A stretch of DNA of 64,000 nucleotides from Heloderma charlesbogerti (GCA_026122225.1 JANEZZ010001681.1:171995-235994); one strand, 5' to 3'. Shown: positions 43,605 to 55,836, counted from the first letter of the stretch. Numbers and translations: made by a program. The notes: a model not told the origin generated them from the sequence alone.

Positions 43605-44155
43605 AAGATGGTCTGAACACTGAATCTGGCCCACTTGCTCTGGTTGCCTGTATGTTTCCAAGCCCAACTCAAGGTGCTGGTTTTGACCTATAAAGCCTTA
43701 CATGGCTCGGTACCACAATCCTTGATGGGGCACCTCTCCCAGCATGAACCAACCCGTACACTATGTTCAGCATCCAAGGCCCTCCTCCAGGTGCCTCCTT
43801 GGAGGGAGGATTAGCAGGATGCAGCAAGGAAGAGGGCCTTCTCAGTGGCAGCCCCCCAATTCTGGAATGATCTCTCCGATGAGGCCCGCCTAGCACCAAT
43901 ATTGTTATCTTTTCGGTGCCAGGTTAAGACCTTCCTCTTCTCCAAGGCATATGAAAGCATATGATGAGGTTTTTAATCAGATCCTGATTATTGCTGATTG
44001 TTTAAAATTGTTTTAGATATATGTGTGTGCTGCCTGTTTATATGTTTGTATGTAAATGGTTTTTCTAATGTATTTTTAAGGTTTTAATCTTTGTAAACCA
44101 CCCAGAGAGCTTTGTCTATTGGCTGGTATAGAAATGTAATAAATTAATGAATGAA
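43605..44155 (+). mobile_element. L2-type LINE 3' end
   Basis: The RT C-terminal remnant is followed by a 3' UTR with TGTTTGTATGTAAATGGTTT, TCTTTGTAAACCACCCAGAG and an A-rich end AATAAATTAATGAATG. A second copy of the same 3' UTR is at 56975-57140. Confidence 0.85.
43627..43950 (+). pseudogene. L2-type reverse transcriptase C-terminal remnant
   Basis: Plus-strand translation (without an initiator Met) gives CFQAQLKVLVLTYKALHG, LCSASKALLQVPPW and, near the end, AFSVAAPQFWNDLSDEARLA and LLSFRCQVKTFLFSKAY. These are the conserved last ~100 residues of L2-clade RT proteins. No catalytic block is left. Small indels separate some parts. The remnant is joined without a gap to the L2 3' UTR. Confidence 0.8.
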
Positions 44156-44308
44156 AAAAAGTATTTCTTAACCCTTTGAGAAGATGGGTGGCAGAGATTG
44201 GGAGCTGGCAAGTCATGACTTGGTACCCCTGTGAGATTTCTTCTTCCTTCCCCATCCCAAGATACTTAAGATTTTTGTATGGCTCTGTTAATTCAATAGG
44301 TGGTGGCA

Positions 44309-44370
44309 GTTACTAACTGCCACCCAAGACATGTTTACTAACTGCCACCCAAGACAGTTACTAACTGACA
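44309..44370 (+). repeat. Short tandem repeat TTACTAACTGCCACCCAAGACA
   Basis: Two complete units (44310 and 44335) and one shortened unit near 44357, with a period of about 25. Confidence 0.85.
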
Positions 44371-44402
44371 TGTCCCAAGATATGGTAGGAAGGCAAATGA
44401 GA

Positions 44403-44541
44403 CAGCCACCTTGCTGAAGCTAAGCAGGTCTGGGTCTGGTCAGTGCTTGGAGGGGAGACCACCTGGGAACCATATGTAGCCACCTGGAGTTCCACGATGG
44501 AAGAAAGGTGGGATATAAGTGAAATAAATGAATAAAGTAAT
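44403..44541 (+). mobile_element. 5S rRNA-derived SINE
   Basis: The head matches the 3' two-thirds of 5S rRNA: TGCTGAAGCTAAGCAGGTCT, GGTCAGTGCTTGGAGGGGAG and ACCACCTGGGAACC cover the A-box, intermediate element and C-box of the 5S internal promoter. The rest (GGTGGGATATAAGTGAAATA then AATGAATAAAG) looks like an L2-type tail, which would let L2 machinery copy it. It is a retroposed SINE and not a 5S gene, since the 5' third and the stem-closing end are missing. Confidence 0.82.
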
Positions 44542-44623
44542 TTGTCAGGGTATTTCAGGGTAGATTTAGTCTCATTGGTAAAGCTGGAGCAACCCAAAAC
44601 CCACTTAAATTGGTTTGCATATA

Positions 44624-44654
44624 GACACACACACATACACACACACACACACAC
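44624..44654. repeat. (CA)n microsatellite
   Basis: About 15 CA units with one TA interruption. Confidence 0.95.
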
Positions 44655-44970
44655 CCTAGTGGTGCCAGGTTAAAACAATAGGGGTAAGGACTCCTTGAAA
44701 GGTCCCAGGGTAAGTCAGACATGTGAACTGTGCATGCATATTCTCATGCAGATTATAGGGGAAGGCTTAAGAGAGACATTTCAACCTTTTAGAATGGGGG
44801 GAAAAAACTGCTGGGAAACCACCAACTCAGGGTGGTTGGGGGAAAGGGGTAAGGTGACTGGAAGGGGGCCTGGTCTGGTCTGATCTGACCTTTTTTCTTT
44901 TCTTTTTTGTGTAAAAGACAAGAGCATGTGAACTGGGCCTACTCACATAGGTATATAAGTTCTGGTTCTC

Positions 44971-44996
44971 TGTGTGGTGGTGGTGGTGGTGGTGGT

Positions 44997-45029
<33 letters not shown>
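44971..45029. repeat. (GGT)n(GT)n microsatellite
   Basis: About eight GGT units followed by about 14 GT units. Confidence 0.97.
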
Positions 45030-45031
<2 letters not shown>

Positions 45032-45238
45032 GCCTGCTCAAAGGCTTCCAGTGGAAAATCAGGAATTCTATTTCCCAATAATATGCATACCTGGACTGTT
45101 GAACATCATTCAGCCCAAGGGCCAATTTGCATTTTGGAGAAACTTTCCAAAATGGAGATGTTAAAGCCAAAAGGGTGGGGTCAAATAAACCAGCATATTT
45201 TAGCTTAAAGCTCTTCCTGCCAGTAACCGAGCCTTAGG

Positions 45239-45683
45239 TAGGGATGGTGGAGAATTCCACCATGGCCTCCCGGAGTCCGCGGCACAATGAAAGACTCACC
45301 TCCGCCACCCAGGGGAATTTGTGCCGGCCAGATCCTACCTGCTGCCGTCCGTCCACTGCTGTCCACTGCTGCCTGTCTTCGGATACAAATGGCATCTGGT
45401 GTAGCGGCCCAATCCGCTTTGCCATTTGCATCCCTGCTCTTTGCCATGATAGGCTACGTAAATCTTTATGTAGCCTATCACGACAAAAGGCGTCCGCTAT
45501 GCCGGACGCCATTTGCGTGGCAGTGGCTGGAAGTCCGGCTGCGGACAGGCCCGGCTGGAGGCTCCACGGACTCGCCACGGAGAGGAGCCAGCTAGTGAGG
45601 ATTCCAGGGGGAGGACCAGATCACCTCCCCCCTCCCCACAGACCACACAGCGGATGAGGGCGAGTACAATCCATACACCCCTA
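45239..45683. mobile_element. hAT-like palindromic element, copy F (445 bp)
   Basis: It begins TAGGGATGGTGGAGAATTCC and ends CCATACACCCCTA. A perfect 8-bp duplication GCCTTAGG lies at 45231-45238 and 45684-45691. It carries a single hairpin ATGATAGGCTACGTAAATCT / TATGTAGCCTATCA (about 45446-45481) flanked by the mirrored GCCATTTGCATCC / GACGCCATTTGCG segments and GC-rich arms. GGAGGTGAGT (reverse complement of 45294-45303) is donor-like. It is a shorter relative of copies B and C. Confidence 0.92.
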
Positions 45684-45691
45684 GCCTTAGG

Positions 45692-48098
45692 TGAGGCATG
45701 CCAACCTTTTAGAATGAGGAAAAAATTGCAGAAAAGTCTCGAAACTGATGGGATTATTTAGTGATGATGCCTGCTGTTAGAAAGGCAATTACCTGAGAAG
45801 ACGAAAAAGGCAAAAAAAGAATGAATGTTTACCAGTCCCACATGCACTCGTGCTACCTTAGCACAATAAAAGGAGACCACACCCTTCTTTAGTGAAGAAA
45901 AGATAAAATGGTTTTACTCACAAATGTTCTTGCATATAAAATGCAGGTACCCCCAAAAGAGCTTCTTTAGTCCATTTTGTGTTCCATTACACAGGAGAAA
46001 GAAAGCAAACACATGTACTTCCACCAGTGGAGGAGTTCAGAGAAGGGAGGGGGGAAGGAAGGAGAGGAGAGGAGCAAAAGGAGGAAATCACAGGAAACCA
46101 CCCTGTAGGCTATAGCGATCCTAAGGTAGCTGTGGTCAGAAAATTCCCATGAACTAACTAACTGCAACACTGCCCCCTTCGAGTAACTTGCAGGTGAAGT
46201 TGCAATATTCCCCACAGAAAACACCTAATGATCAGTTGTTTGGGGAAGGTGGTGGACCAGGGGAAGAGGGTGGAACCATCTGGGAATCCCAGGAGGGCCA
46301 GATTTCATCCCTGGGTCTGACATTCTGTGCACCCGATGTATAGGAGTATTCATATTAGACTGAGAGCTGATAGAATTATTATACATAATTCACAAACCTG
46401 GAGTTGTCAAGACTTATCGGCCAGTCTAAGCTAACTGAAAGCAATGGCTTAAATCCAACTACTCCAGTTTAATCAAACTGTAGATGGAAATGTGAAGCTG
46501 GAGAAAAAAATGGCCACATCATCAACTAAAAAGAATGAAGAGCTGAACAAGTTTTCCTTTCTGTGGCATACTCCACATCCAACTTCATGCAGTCCTAATG
46601 AAACATTCTTGGGGTGGGGCAGAGGAGAATGATTGTCCTCCTCGGATTGCAGCATACGTGATGATTTGGCTGATGCCCTCCCCTAATATATCTGCCTAGT
46701 TGAAATATCCAAGCTCTCAAAGGAACCGTTTTATGGTTTCTCTTGCTCCAGCATAATTGATGGATCCCCTTCCTTTTAAAGGCCTGGACAGCTCTAAATG
46801 TGATGGGACATGTATTGATGTGACTTTCAGGGGAACATGAATCGCACACGTGTGGCAGAAGACTGAAAAAAGCGTCTCTTGAAAGATGAATATAGATGGA
46901 CCTTAATTGTGCAGACTGTGCAGGCTGCCCAGGAAGAAACGTGGCATCATTCAAAGTGGGTTCTGGCAAACAGCTTCTAGGAACGGGAATTGGCTGTGAA
47001 ATGCTAACAGATTCTCTGACAAATTTCATGCCGTAGCAGGATGTGTTCATTTGTTTCCACAGGCACTGCCTTTATTGGACCGCGGCCATAATGATCATTG
47101 ATGGCAAACCCACAGGCATCATTTATGAGGTGTTCCATTGTCTCCAAGGTTGGCACAGAAGCTTCTGGGTCTGGAAGCCCAGGTAAAAGTTGTCACATTA
47201 AACCTTTTCCCTATAGCTAGAACTATACTGGATGTGGAGTTTTTAACTGATGAAAAAAAAGACAGGTCTATAAAGGAAAGTCGGGGGGAAACCTTCTGAG
47301 CCTCTGACAAAAAGAATAAACCATTGTGTTTGGATCTGCTGAGTGAGTGAAGAAAGCATGGTGAGAGAAGTAATACATTGCTGAGTTCTGAAATACAACT
47401 GGGGAGGGGAAAGAAAAAGCTTGTGGAATGCTGTTATTCAATACGGGGGGGGGGGAGGGAGAGATGAAGAGTCATTTCTTCTGCAGCCTAATATTTCAGG
47501 ACTTCTGGAATACAACAAGGGCTCTGGCCTGCATGTGGAGGTTCCTGGACTTTTTCAATATTCTTGCTCTGAAGTTGCTGTACATATCATCAGATTCTGC
47601 ATATGTTGAATGTAGAGATGTCACTGAGCTTTTTAACTCCTTTGCTTGGCATATAAAACTCAGCAAGTCAGAAATGTTCCCAAGGACATTATGACCTCCC
47701 CCCATCCACTTTACTACAACTCAGATTGTATTGTTTTTTATTGTATTCCAACCTGGGTGTCCTGAATTGAGGAGACCTCAGTTCCTTCCCACCCACACCA
47801 TTTGCCTCCAGCCTCCCTCCACCTACCTTGCTGCCAGGCCTGGCCCTCTCATGAGGCAGACTGAGACATTTGTCTCAGGTGGCAGGTTGGGAGGCTGGTC
47901 TCCTGCCAACCACAGCTCCTTGGCTCGGCTTGCCTCACCAGTGCCTCTGCTGCTTAGTTCCTTTCACCAGTCACATTGTCTCTGACCAACCACCTTGCAG
48001 GCCAGCTGAGCTGCCAGTCCATGACACTTGCTCCTCCTGGGACAAGGACAAGTTGTCCTTCCTTCTCCCTCCATAGTTTGCTTTTGCAGGCTGCTGCA
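45692..48098. other. Non-coding stretch, nothing assigned
   Basis: I recognise no repeat family. The longest open frame (46595-47050, minus, 151 codons) has no motif that I can name and lacks a supporting context, so it is not called. Confidence 0.4.
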
Positions 48099-48106
48099 CT
48101 GCTGGC

Positions 48107-48582
48107 TGGGGATGTGTGAACCCCCCCCCAGCCTGGGTTCTCTGGGGGCCTGCTGAAGCACTGCTTGCCTCCCCTGGACCTGTGCTCAAGCCCCCAGGAG
48201 CTCGGAGAGTCACCTGCACTCACCCTGGGCCCGCCATTTTGCCACCTTTGAAAAAAAGGGAGCTTAAAAAATGTGCATATTTAAATACACGGGAACAGGA
48301 AAGCTTAATATGCTCAATATTAGAGGCAGAATGCACATCAAATATGTGCATTTTAAGCTTCCTTTCTTTCATAAAAAAAGGCAGCAAAATGGCGGGCACT
48401 TGCTGGACTGGCGGGGTTGAGTCCAGGAGGGCATGAGTGGGGCAAGCAAGGGCAGGGGCTGGGTGGCCACAGTCTGGGGGTTGCAGGGGGCGAGCAAGGG
48501 CAGGGGCTTGGCAGGCGCAGTCCAGGAGTTGCAGGTGGAGGGGGCGACTCCCAGACCCAGTTGGGTGTCTGTGACATCCCTT
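48107..48582. mobile_element. hAT-like fold-back element, copy H (476 bp)
   Basis: It begins TGGGGATGTGTGAA and ends TCTGTGACATCCCTT, with a perfect 8-bp duplication CTGCTGGC at 48099-48106 and 48583-48590. The arms pair around GGGCCCGCCATTTTGCC / GCAAAATGGCGGGC and AAAAATGTGCATATTT / AAATATGTGCATTTTAAG, with the centre near 48305. The interior is unrelated to copies A-C. Open frames on both strands across it are products of the GC-rich arms. Confidence 0.88.
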
Positions 48583-48590
48583 CTGCTGGC

Positions 48591-51065
48591 CAATTGGCCT
48601 GGAGAGGAAGGAAGAGGTGGAATGCTATTCACTTGTGGGCCTACTGGTAGCAAAGGAGGAAGCTAAGCCATGCGTTGTGCTCTGTCATGGCTCCACCAGA
48701 TGTGCTGACTTTCCTTTTCCAAGCCAGCTCCAGCTGCCACATGTGTACCTCATGTTGATGCCCCATCTTACACCAGACAGAGCACGGTAGTCTCCCCTGT
48801 TCAGGAAGTGGTGGAGAGAGGTAGGCATGCCTGGAGGTCCCCCACCCAACACTGCACCTTGCTGAGTTTTCCCTCACAGCACAGGGCAATTTTGGATAGG
48901 ATGGATGATCATCCACAAATAATCCCCAAATCCTCCTAAACATGTCAGGCATTCATTTCCCAGCCATCCACTCCTTTCCCTTTGTCCATTCTGTTACTTT
49001 TTCTACATCAGACTGGGAATAGTTGAAGCAAGCATACTTGATCTATCAAAAGATAGAACCATTCATATTTGGGGGGTGGGGGTGGTTGCATGCAATCAAA
49101 TTTTAAATCCGTTTATTGTTTTCTAGGCATCAGATTGGCTCAGAAAATAAGCCAAGCTATTTCCAATTTTTAAGGAAATGTGCATGGCCAAAGGTTGGGA
49201 AATGACGTGTTGAATATAATATACAAGTAGAAAATGTTGCAGAATAACAACTATAAAAATTCATGTAACGTTCAGTATTAATTTGACAGCTATTTAGTAT
49301 TGACATCATGTAATATATTAAGTTGAGCCACCAACAAGAGATCTGGCCAGCCATTGCTTCCTCAAAGACCACTTGCTGTTTTTTCCTGACTCCAGCGAAT
49401 TTAATATCTCCTTTCCTTTTAGAAAGACAGCTTGTAAAACCTTATGGTTTTAGGAACACAGTATTTCCTCTGCCTTCAGATAACAAAATTTCATTATTTA
49501 CTCAGTGCCAGATAAGCAGGAGTCCTAGCTCAAGATCTGCCATTGACTTCATCCAACAAATTAATTGCTTGTACCTTGCCTATTAGCATAGAATAAAAAA
49601 TGACCTTAAACTGTGCCATGCATTTTTAATTATGAGCAGCCAAAAACATCTATATTCTGGCACTTTGGTGCTATTTTACTCAGTAATGAATGCACATCCC
49701 ACCAGAAAGGTATGATCATGTATGCATGTGAGCCTTGTTCTAGAGGATCCAAAGAGACCTGTTTTCCCTCCTATTGGATGCTTCTACTGAGTGAAACAGG
49801 GGATTTCCACACTGGGGCAACCACACTGGTTCTAGATTCAACACAGATGAGAAGAACCATTTCATTAAAAATCCTTTTACAATATGGGGCTGATCAGTTT
49901 CAGCCTTACTCCAGGACACGATACCTTGGTTGACTTCTATAAGTCTCCTACCAGAACTAACTCACTGTCTACCACTGACCATCTTCCACTCACAGACTTG
50001 TTTTTCCTTCTGTTGCTGACAATGCAATGTGACTGGGCATCAGGTTCACAGAATTAAAGCCTTCTTTTTTTCCACTGACCAATCTAGGTTAGGCTAGTAT
50101 CAACCCCTGCAGCAGTAAACCTCAGTGTGAGCTAACCAATTGACTTTTTGGCGTGGACAAGCTTAAGAGGTGGTGCCATTTTGTCTCTCTTGCTCCCTTG
50201 GCTTCCAAATGTCTCTCTAGAAATGTCTAGGATTTCTGGAGAAAGACTTCTGCTAAAAAGCATCACTGAAAAGGTTTGCATACATCTGTTGCTTCTCTCT
50301 ACCTAGCAGATATGAACAATGGTTTTAGATGTTCTCTGCTGTGTATTCCTCGCATCAGACAAGAAAGGTTCCTTCTTTCGTTTTATTTTATGTCCACAAT
50401 CCACATGGTGTGACTGTAATCATGTGGATATTTCCTTTTTAAATAACAGACAAGTACAAAATCCTCCAGGGCGGGGGGTTGCCCCCTCCCAGTTCCATCA
50501 GCAGAAACGCTTCATTGGATTTCATCCAGTGTGTTTGTTTCCAGGTACACAAAACTGCCATATGGACAGAGTCACTGCATTTTCTTTTGCTACTGATGGG
50601 AAGGGAGAAAAGGGAAAGAACACACAAATAGACACACACAATTATTGGGAGCAATTGCCACAACTGCAAATATCAACTATTATTATGTGAAGAAAATTTG
50701 AGCTGAAATAGGCAATTTCCACTCCAGTCTGATAATAAAATGTGAATTGGCAAGCAAGGCCCCCAGAAGAACTCTTACATATGTTTTCTTCTGCAAATGG
50801 CCCATTATTATTCAAATTTTACATGGAATATACCAATGCTTAATGATTGTGAGCCTAATCCAATGACTCCAAGGTTGCCTCAAAAGGGATGCACTTGCAG
50901 ATGTGCCCTCTGTGTTCAAGCAAAGGAAAATGTCCAAATGTGTGCCAGAAACAATCAATGCTTGGGAAGTAATTTTCTCAAGAACATCCTGTATGATCAT
51001 GCTTAGTTAGATTTTAACATGTGTCTCTATAGGAGCTCTGTATCTGATCCCTAGAGTATGCATTT
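48591..51065. other. Non-coding stretch, nothing assigned
   Basis: AT-rich sequence without a recognised exon or repeat family. Confidence 0.4.
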
Positions 51066-51140
51066 GAGTGCAATCCTCAAAGTCTATTCTTCCATGCAGA
51101 TGATATGATGCACTGAAATCAGTGGGATTGCACTCTGCTT
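51066..51140. repeat. Dispersed CAATCCT...AATCAGTGGGATT repeat
   Basis: GAGTGCAATCCTCAAAGTCT and CTGAAATCAGTGGGATTGCA match the dispersed family in degenerate form. Confidence 0.5.
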
Positions 51141-51884
51141 GTGGGCTTGGGAGTTGCTGCCTTTGTCTGGCATTTATCCCATCCTTGTAATGGACACAAA
51201 TTGGCCATCACCATGATAACTTCCAAACTCCTGCATATCAACACTTTAAAAACAAAACAAAATTGGAATCACTTGACATGCCTTGATATATTCTTCTAAA
51301 AGGATCAGAGAGATCCAACAACAAGATTAAAAATGAAGAAATGAAAAACAATGTGCATGGTGTCTCGTTACCATCCCTTCATCCTTGTCTCTCCCGGGCA
51401 ATAAAACATCACTTTGTAATTAATTCTGCATTGTCCAAGGAGTTTGAAGTTGCTGGACTCTCTGCCATTGGAGACACCTCTTGACAGTTCTTCCCTTGCT
51501 GATGTTTTCAGATGTCAAACAGCTGTCATGAACCATGATCCTGGCGAGTCTTGAACTTGTCCCCCTGGCATCCCAGGAGCACCTTCTCCCATGAAAAAAA
51601 CAACCTGTTTGAGAGTAGGGCTGTTCACATGTTACCTCCATGTGCATACCATACATGTAAGTGGTGAAGAGCACGGTCCTGATCCTGCTGCCATCCTTGT
51701 GCCTTCCAGCCCAACCCGCATTGCATGTTATGTTGAACATTGGAAAAGAGAGCCTTGGTGCATACAGGAGTATGCTTATGGGCTCTTCACCTGATCAAGA
51801 AACCAGAACTTCCATAGTAACCAAACAGGTGGAGAGCCTACACTCCTGCAGCTCTACACATGTGTGCTGCCCTTTCTGATGTTC

Positions 51885-51975
51885 TGTAGAATGTGTGGCC
51901 TTCCAGATGTTGTTGAAGTGCAACTCCCCCCATTGGCCATGCTGGCTGAGGTAGATTGGAGTCCAACATCTTCAG
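51885..51975. mobile_element. CCTCCAGATGTT hairpin MITE, degenerate
   Basis: GGCCTTCCAGATGTTGTTGA on the left and GGAGTCCAACATCTTCAGAA on the right surround CATTGGCCATGCTGGCTGAG, the same layout as the copies at 58053 and 59165. Confidence 0.65.
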
Positions 51976-53997
51976 AAGGGATTCCCATGCTTGCTCTAAA
52001 CCAGTCTTCTCTGGTGTGGTGTTTTCAAACTCCCATAATCCCCTAGCCAGCAAAAAACAATAATAACCCAATAGTTCTAAACTCACACTGTAATCTATCA
52101 TCAATGAAAAGGCAATTGCATGATAAACATGAGGGAGAAACATGCTGGCAGAGCAACTTTAGTGAAGATCTCTGTGAAAGCAATTGAACAGGCCTTCCAA
52201 AGGAGAAAGTTAAAGGAGGCAATGCTTATTGATCAGCTGAAACCCAATATCAGTGTGAAGAATAAGATGAAACAAGGCATGGTGTTTCTTAATGCAGCTT
52301 GATTGGCCATGGAATACAGGTGCTGATGGTTAATCTTTGTTTCCCCCATTGAGGCATGGGCGCATGGCCTGTTCCTGATTGGTTCTGGCTCAGTTTATAA
52401 GTGGCATTGTAGCATGCTCCTGTTTGTGACTGAAGCTAGTGTTTTATGCTGAAATGTTTCACATTTTACAATCTATTTATATTCCTTAAAATCTATAAAT
52501 GTATAAACCAGATACACAATCGTTTGTCAATTGCTTTCTTCTGGAGTGTTGTGGCATGAGCATCTCATCACTACATATCCATTAATTCATGAAACATTGC
52601 TGGGCTAGAGGGGGAGAATAGCCATTTTGATTTGAATCTTCATCATGAATCATCTGAAAGATGGGGAAGATGGGGACATGGAATAATTCATCTCACCACA
52701 TGGCTAGAAAACCGGCCTCCAAAGGGGCACAATGCATTGGGAATTTCTGCTCCACTCCTGTTGAAATGCATGCATGCATGAAATGGATGGACAGTGCAAG
52801 AACAGGACAGTGGTTCAGCTCAGCTTACATTCATTTCAATGGAGTGGGCACAGGAGAACTTCCCTGTGGTCATTGTACCCAAGGATGGGGGAGAACTTCC
52901 TTCAGTTCTCATTTTAATGCAAAGTGACCTAATTTAATGCAAAGTGACCTAAAAAGTGACCACTTTCAGACTAGTTATGCCTCAAAATTCTCACTTTTCC
53001 AAATTTTGCAATGGCATTCGCCACTAGAAGAAATTCCTACAAAAATGCATACGTTAGGGGAAAGTGGACACAAAAATGTGGATATGAATGAAATAACATC
53101 ACAAAATGGATTATATTAGGAAAACATGATTGCAAAAATGTTTCCATTCAGCAAAATTGCATACAAAATGCATGTAGTCAGAGAAATGTGCACTAAAAAC
53201 GTATATGAATTTTCATGCAAACTTTTTAAAAGAAACCCTCAAGGTTCAGGATGAACTGAACCTAAGATGAGAAAAATGAGGAACTGAGAGACACCAAAAT
53301 AGACATTTTCTTTCATTCATCCGTAATTGTACCCTATGTGATTAGAGCTGCCACAGGAAAACTTAAAAAATAGCAAAACAGTACGTGGATTGCTGTTTCC
53401 TCTGCAAAGAAGCATGTAGAGGCAACAGTCAACATGAACAAATTATTGGGATGTTTTTGTGACAAGAAGAGAGAATGAGTCTCATTCAGCTGAGCAGCAA
53501 CTGAATAGGTTGTAATGATCAATGGGGAATGATAAATGAGTATCAGTAGCTTACAGTTGTGCTGGAATAGAGCAGGTCACAGCTATGCTTCAGAATCCAT
53601 GTACTTCAGGTGGGTGGCAGACTGGCAGTCAGTAGGAGCACATGAAAAGTTCTAGTAACATTTGTGGCCTTATCCTCCATCCGTGATGTTTACACCACCA
53701 TCACAGACAACTCTCCTGTCCTGCGTCTACTTAACTGGCCACCATGTCCCAATTGTGTCAACATGATGATGAGCAATGTTATAACTAACTACATACAAAC
53801 AGAAAACGCAGAGGTCAGAAAAGCAGAACCCAAACCATAGGCACCTCATCATCAAAGTATTTTGTGTCTGGGAGTGTTTGTTGTTGTTTTAAAACAATAT
53901 ATTATTTTAAACATATGGCATCAACATGACACCAGCTACACTGGTATGTAGGTGTTGAGCCTTAAGAGCATGATCAACCACAATCTAAGGCACACAT
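51976..53997. other. Mostly unassigned; small duplications
   Basis: A 20-bp tandem duplication TTTAATGCAAAGTGACCTAA is at about 52914-52953. A patch rich in AAAATGCAT words runs from about 53030 to 53220 and may be an old repeat. I recognise no exon. Confidence 0.45.
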
Positions 53998-54062
53998 CTG
54001 AAAGAGTAAGACCCACTGAACTCAGTGGGACTTACTTCTGAGTAAACGTGCAGAGGAATGGG
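53998..54062. repeat. Dispersed AACTCAGTGGGACTTACTTC repeat
   Basis: AAGACCCACTGAACTCAGTG and GGACTTACTTCTGAGTAAAC form the best preserved unit of the dispersed family and are themselves palindromic. Confidence 0.6.
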
Positions 54063-54514
54063 CTGTTAAACACTGAATAATTTTGTGGGTCACTGTAGTA
54101 TTTTTTGAAAATATAGACCCGCACAGCTTCTGTAGTCATGTTCCCTTTACTGAAGTCCACCTCTCACATTCCTGCATGAGTCACTGATCCAGGTGTGCCT
54201 CCTGGCTGGAAGGAGGCAAGCCAGAGCAGTGGCTCATTCAAAGAGACATGTGACAGCCTTTTTTGAGGATAGGAAATTATTGGGCCTCTCTCCATTGGGT
54301 ATCATTTAATTGCTTCCAGTTCACACATACACCAAAATAAACCTCCCATACCCATGGTGGATTGTTGGAAGGCCCAGAGCAGAGACTCATCCTAGATGCA
54401 TTGAGTAGCCTCCTGTGGATAGGTATTGCTTTGGGTGGTGGGGAATCTTTAGGCTGAAATCCTAACCCTTCTTGAGAGAAAATCTTATTTGAACTTAGTA
54501 GGAATTACTTCTAA

Positions 54515-54602
54515 GACTGCAGTCCTATATCCACATAAGGGAGTAAGTGTCATTGAACTCAAGGAGATATACTTATGAGTAGACATGTATAGTAAGTAAA
54601 CT
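54515..54602. repeat. Dispersed AGTCCTAT...AACTCAAGG repeat
   Basis: TGCAGTCCTATATCCACATA, TGTCATTGAACTCAAGGAGA and TTATGAGTAGACATGTATAG match the same family. Confidence 0.55.
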
Positions 54603-55520
54603 TCAGGTTGAAAGGAGAATCAAAGGTCATCTAGTCCAATCTTCTGCCAATGCAGGGCATCCACGGCTTCAACACCATTCATTATTTATTTAGGGCAGAA
54701 TCATGTGGGTTGTGCCCTCATCTATCATAAGCCCCAAACTAAGAGGCTTATGATCATCCTATGCAGGGCATGAGTAATGGTGGAAGCAATCTTCACTTCC
54801 CCGTCCTCCTGCCCTGCATTTTCACTAGACAGGCTTTTTTGTTCATCTAGCAAAGGCATTTCAGAGGGAGAGATAAGGAGCCTGGAGAGTCCTCAGGATA
54901 ACTCATACCCTGGCCTCTCCAGCCTCCTCCTCTCCCCACCCACTGGAATGCCCCCTTTCCACCCTCTCTGAGGTCGCTTTCCTGTCCTCAGAGGTCAGCC
55001 AGCACAGTTCTTTCCATGCTGGCTGTGAGGGGTAGGGGGCGGAGCTCTGATCCCCCCCCTTCGAGGTCAGAGCACATCTCCGACCTCAGATTGAGGAATC
55101 CAAAGTATCCTATGGCCCCACAGACACTGTCTAGGGGCCATAGCATTGCTCCCCCCATCTATTTGTTTGCAGAACACTAGCAGTCCTCTCATGGTACACT
55201 AGTATGCCATGACATGCTGTTCGCGAATTCCTGCATTCATCTGGCTGAACTATGGAATTGGCAGTTTTAGCTACCAAGATTGCTTTAAAGAATGATTAGA
55301 CATAGTAGAGGAGGGTAAGGCTATCAATGGCTTCCAGTCATGATGGCTACATGACACCTCCAGGACTAGAGGCAGCATGCCTTCGAATGCCAGTTGTTGA
55401 CTCTCATACCTTTCTTGTAAGCTTCCCATGGGCATCTGGTTGGCCACTGTGGGAAAGAAACAGGATGCTGGGCTAGTAGATAGGATTTGGTCCAATCCAG
55501 CAGGGCTCTTCTTATGTTAT
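54603..55520. other. Non-coding stretch, nothing assigned
   Basis: A small inverted repeat (TATCATAAGCC / GGCTTATGATCAT) is at about 54723-54755. Otherwise I recognise nothing. Confidence 0.4.
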
Positions 55521-55568
55521 GAAAGAAGGAGGGAAGGAAGGAAGGAAGGAAGGAAGGAAGGAAGGAAG

Positions 55569-55616
<48 letters not shown>

Positions 55617-55618
55617 CA
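55521..55618. repeat. Compound (GGAA)n(GGCA)n microsatellite
   Basis: About ten GGAA units change directly into about twelve GGCA units. Confidence 0.97.
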
Positions 55619-55714
55619 TCAGGTCCAAGACATTTTCAGCATAAAAGAAAATATAGAAAGTGGAAAGATTGTAGACTGAAGATACTACGGCAATGAGAGT
55701 CATAATATTTAAAG

Positions 55715-55836
55715 CAGGGGAGGGAAACTTGTTTCATCCTGCAACCCCCAAGATCCCTCACTATTAGCTATCCTCTCTAGGGCTGGTGGGAGTAGTAGGC
55801 CAAAACATCTGGAGGGCCAAAAGTCACTCACCCCTG
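55715..55836. mobile_element. hAT MITE, CAGGGG ends (122 bp)
   Basis: It begins CAGGGGAGGGAAACTTG and ends AAAAGTCACTCACCCCTG, with a perfect 8-bp duplication ATTTAAAG at 55707-55714 and 55837-55844. The right half contains GCCAAAACATCTGGAGGGCC, shared with the MITEs at 58053, 59165 and 59849. Confidence 0.88.

Noticed and set aside
44403..44541. A true 5S rRNA gene
   Set aside because: The 5' third and closing stem are missing and the end is L2-like, so it is a SINE.
46595..47050. 151-codon open frame on the minus strand
   Set aside because: No recognisable domain, no flanking splice or promoter context, and it sits in AT-rich DNA. Chance openness cannot be excluded.
48116..48666. Several overlapping Gly/Pro-rich frames
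   Set aside because: They lie within and beside hAT-like copy H, where GC-rich arms give open frames on both strands.
55428..55703. Frames with Gly-Arg-Lys-Glu and Ala-Gly-Arg-Gln runs
   Set aside because: Produced by the (GGAA)n(GGCA)n microsatellite.
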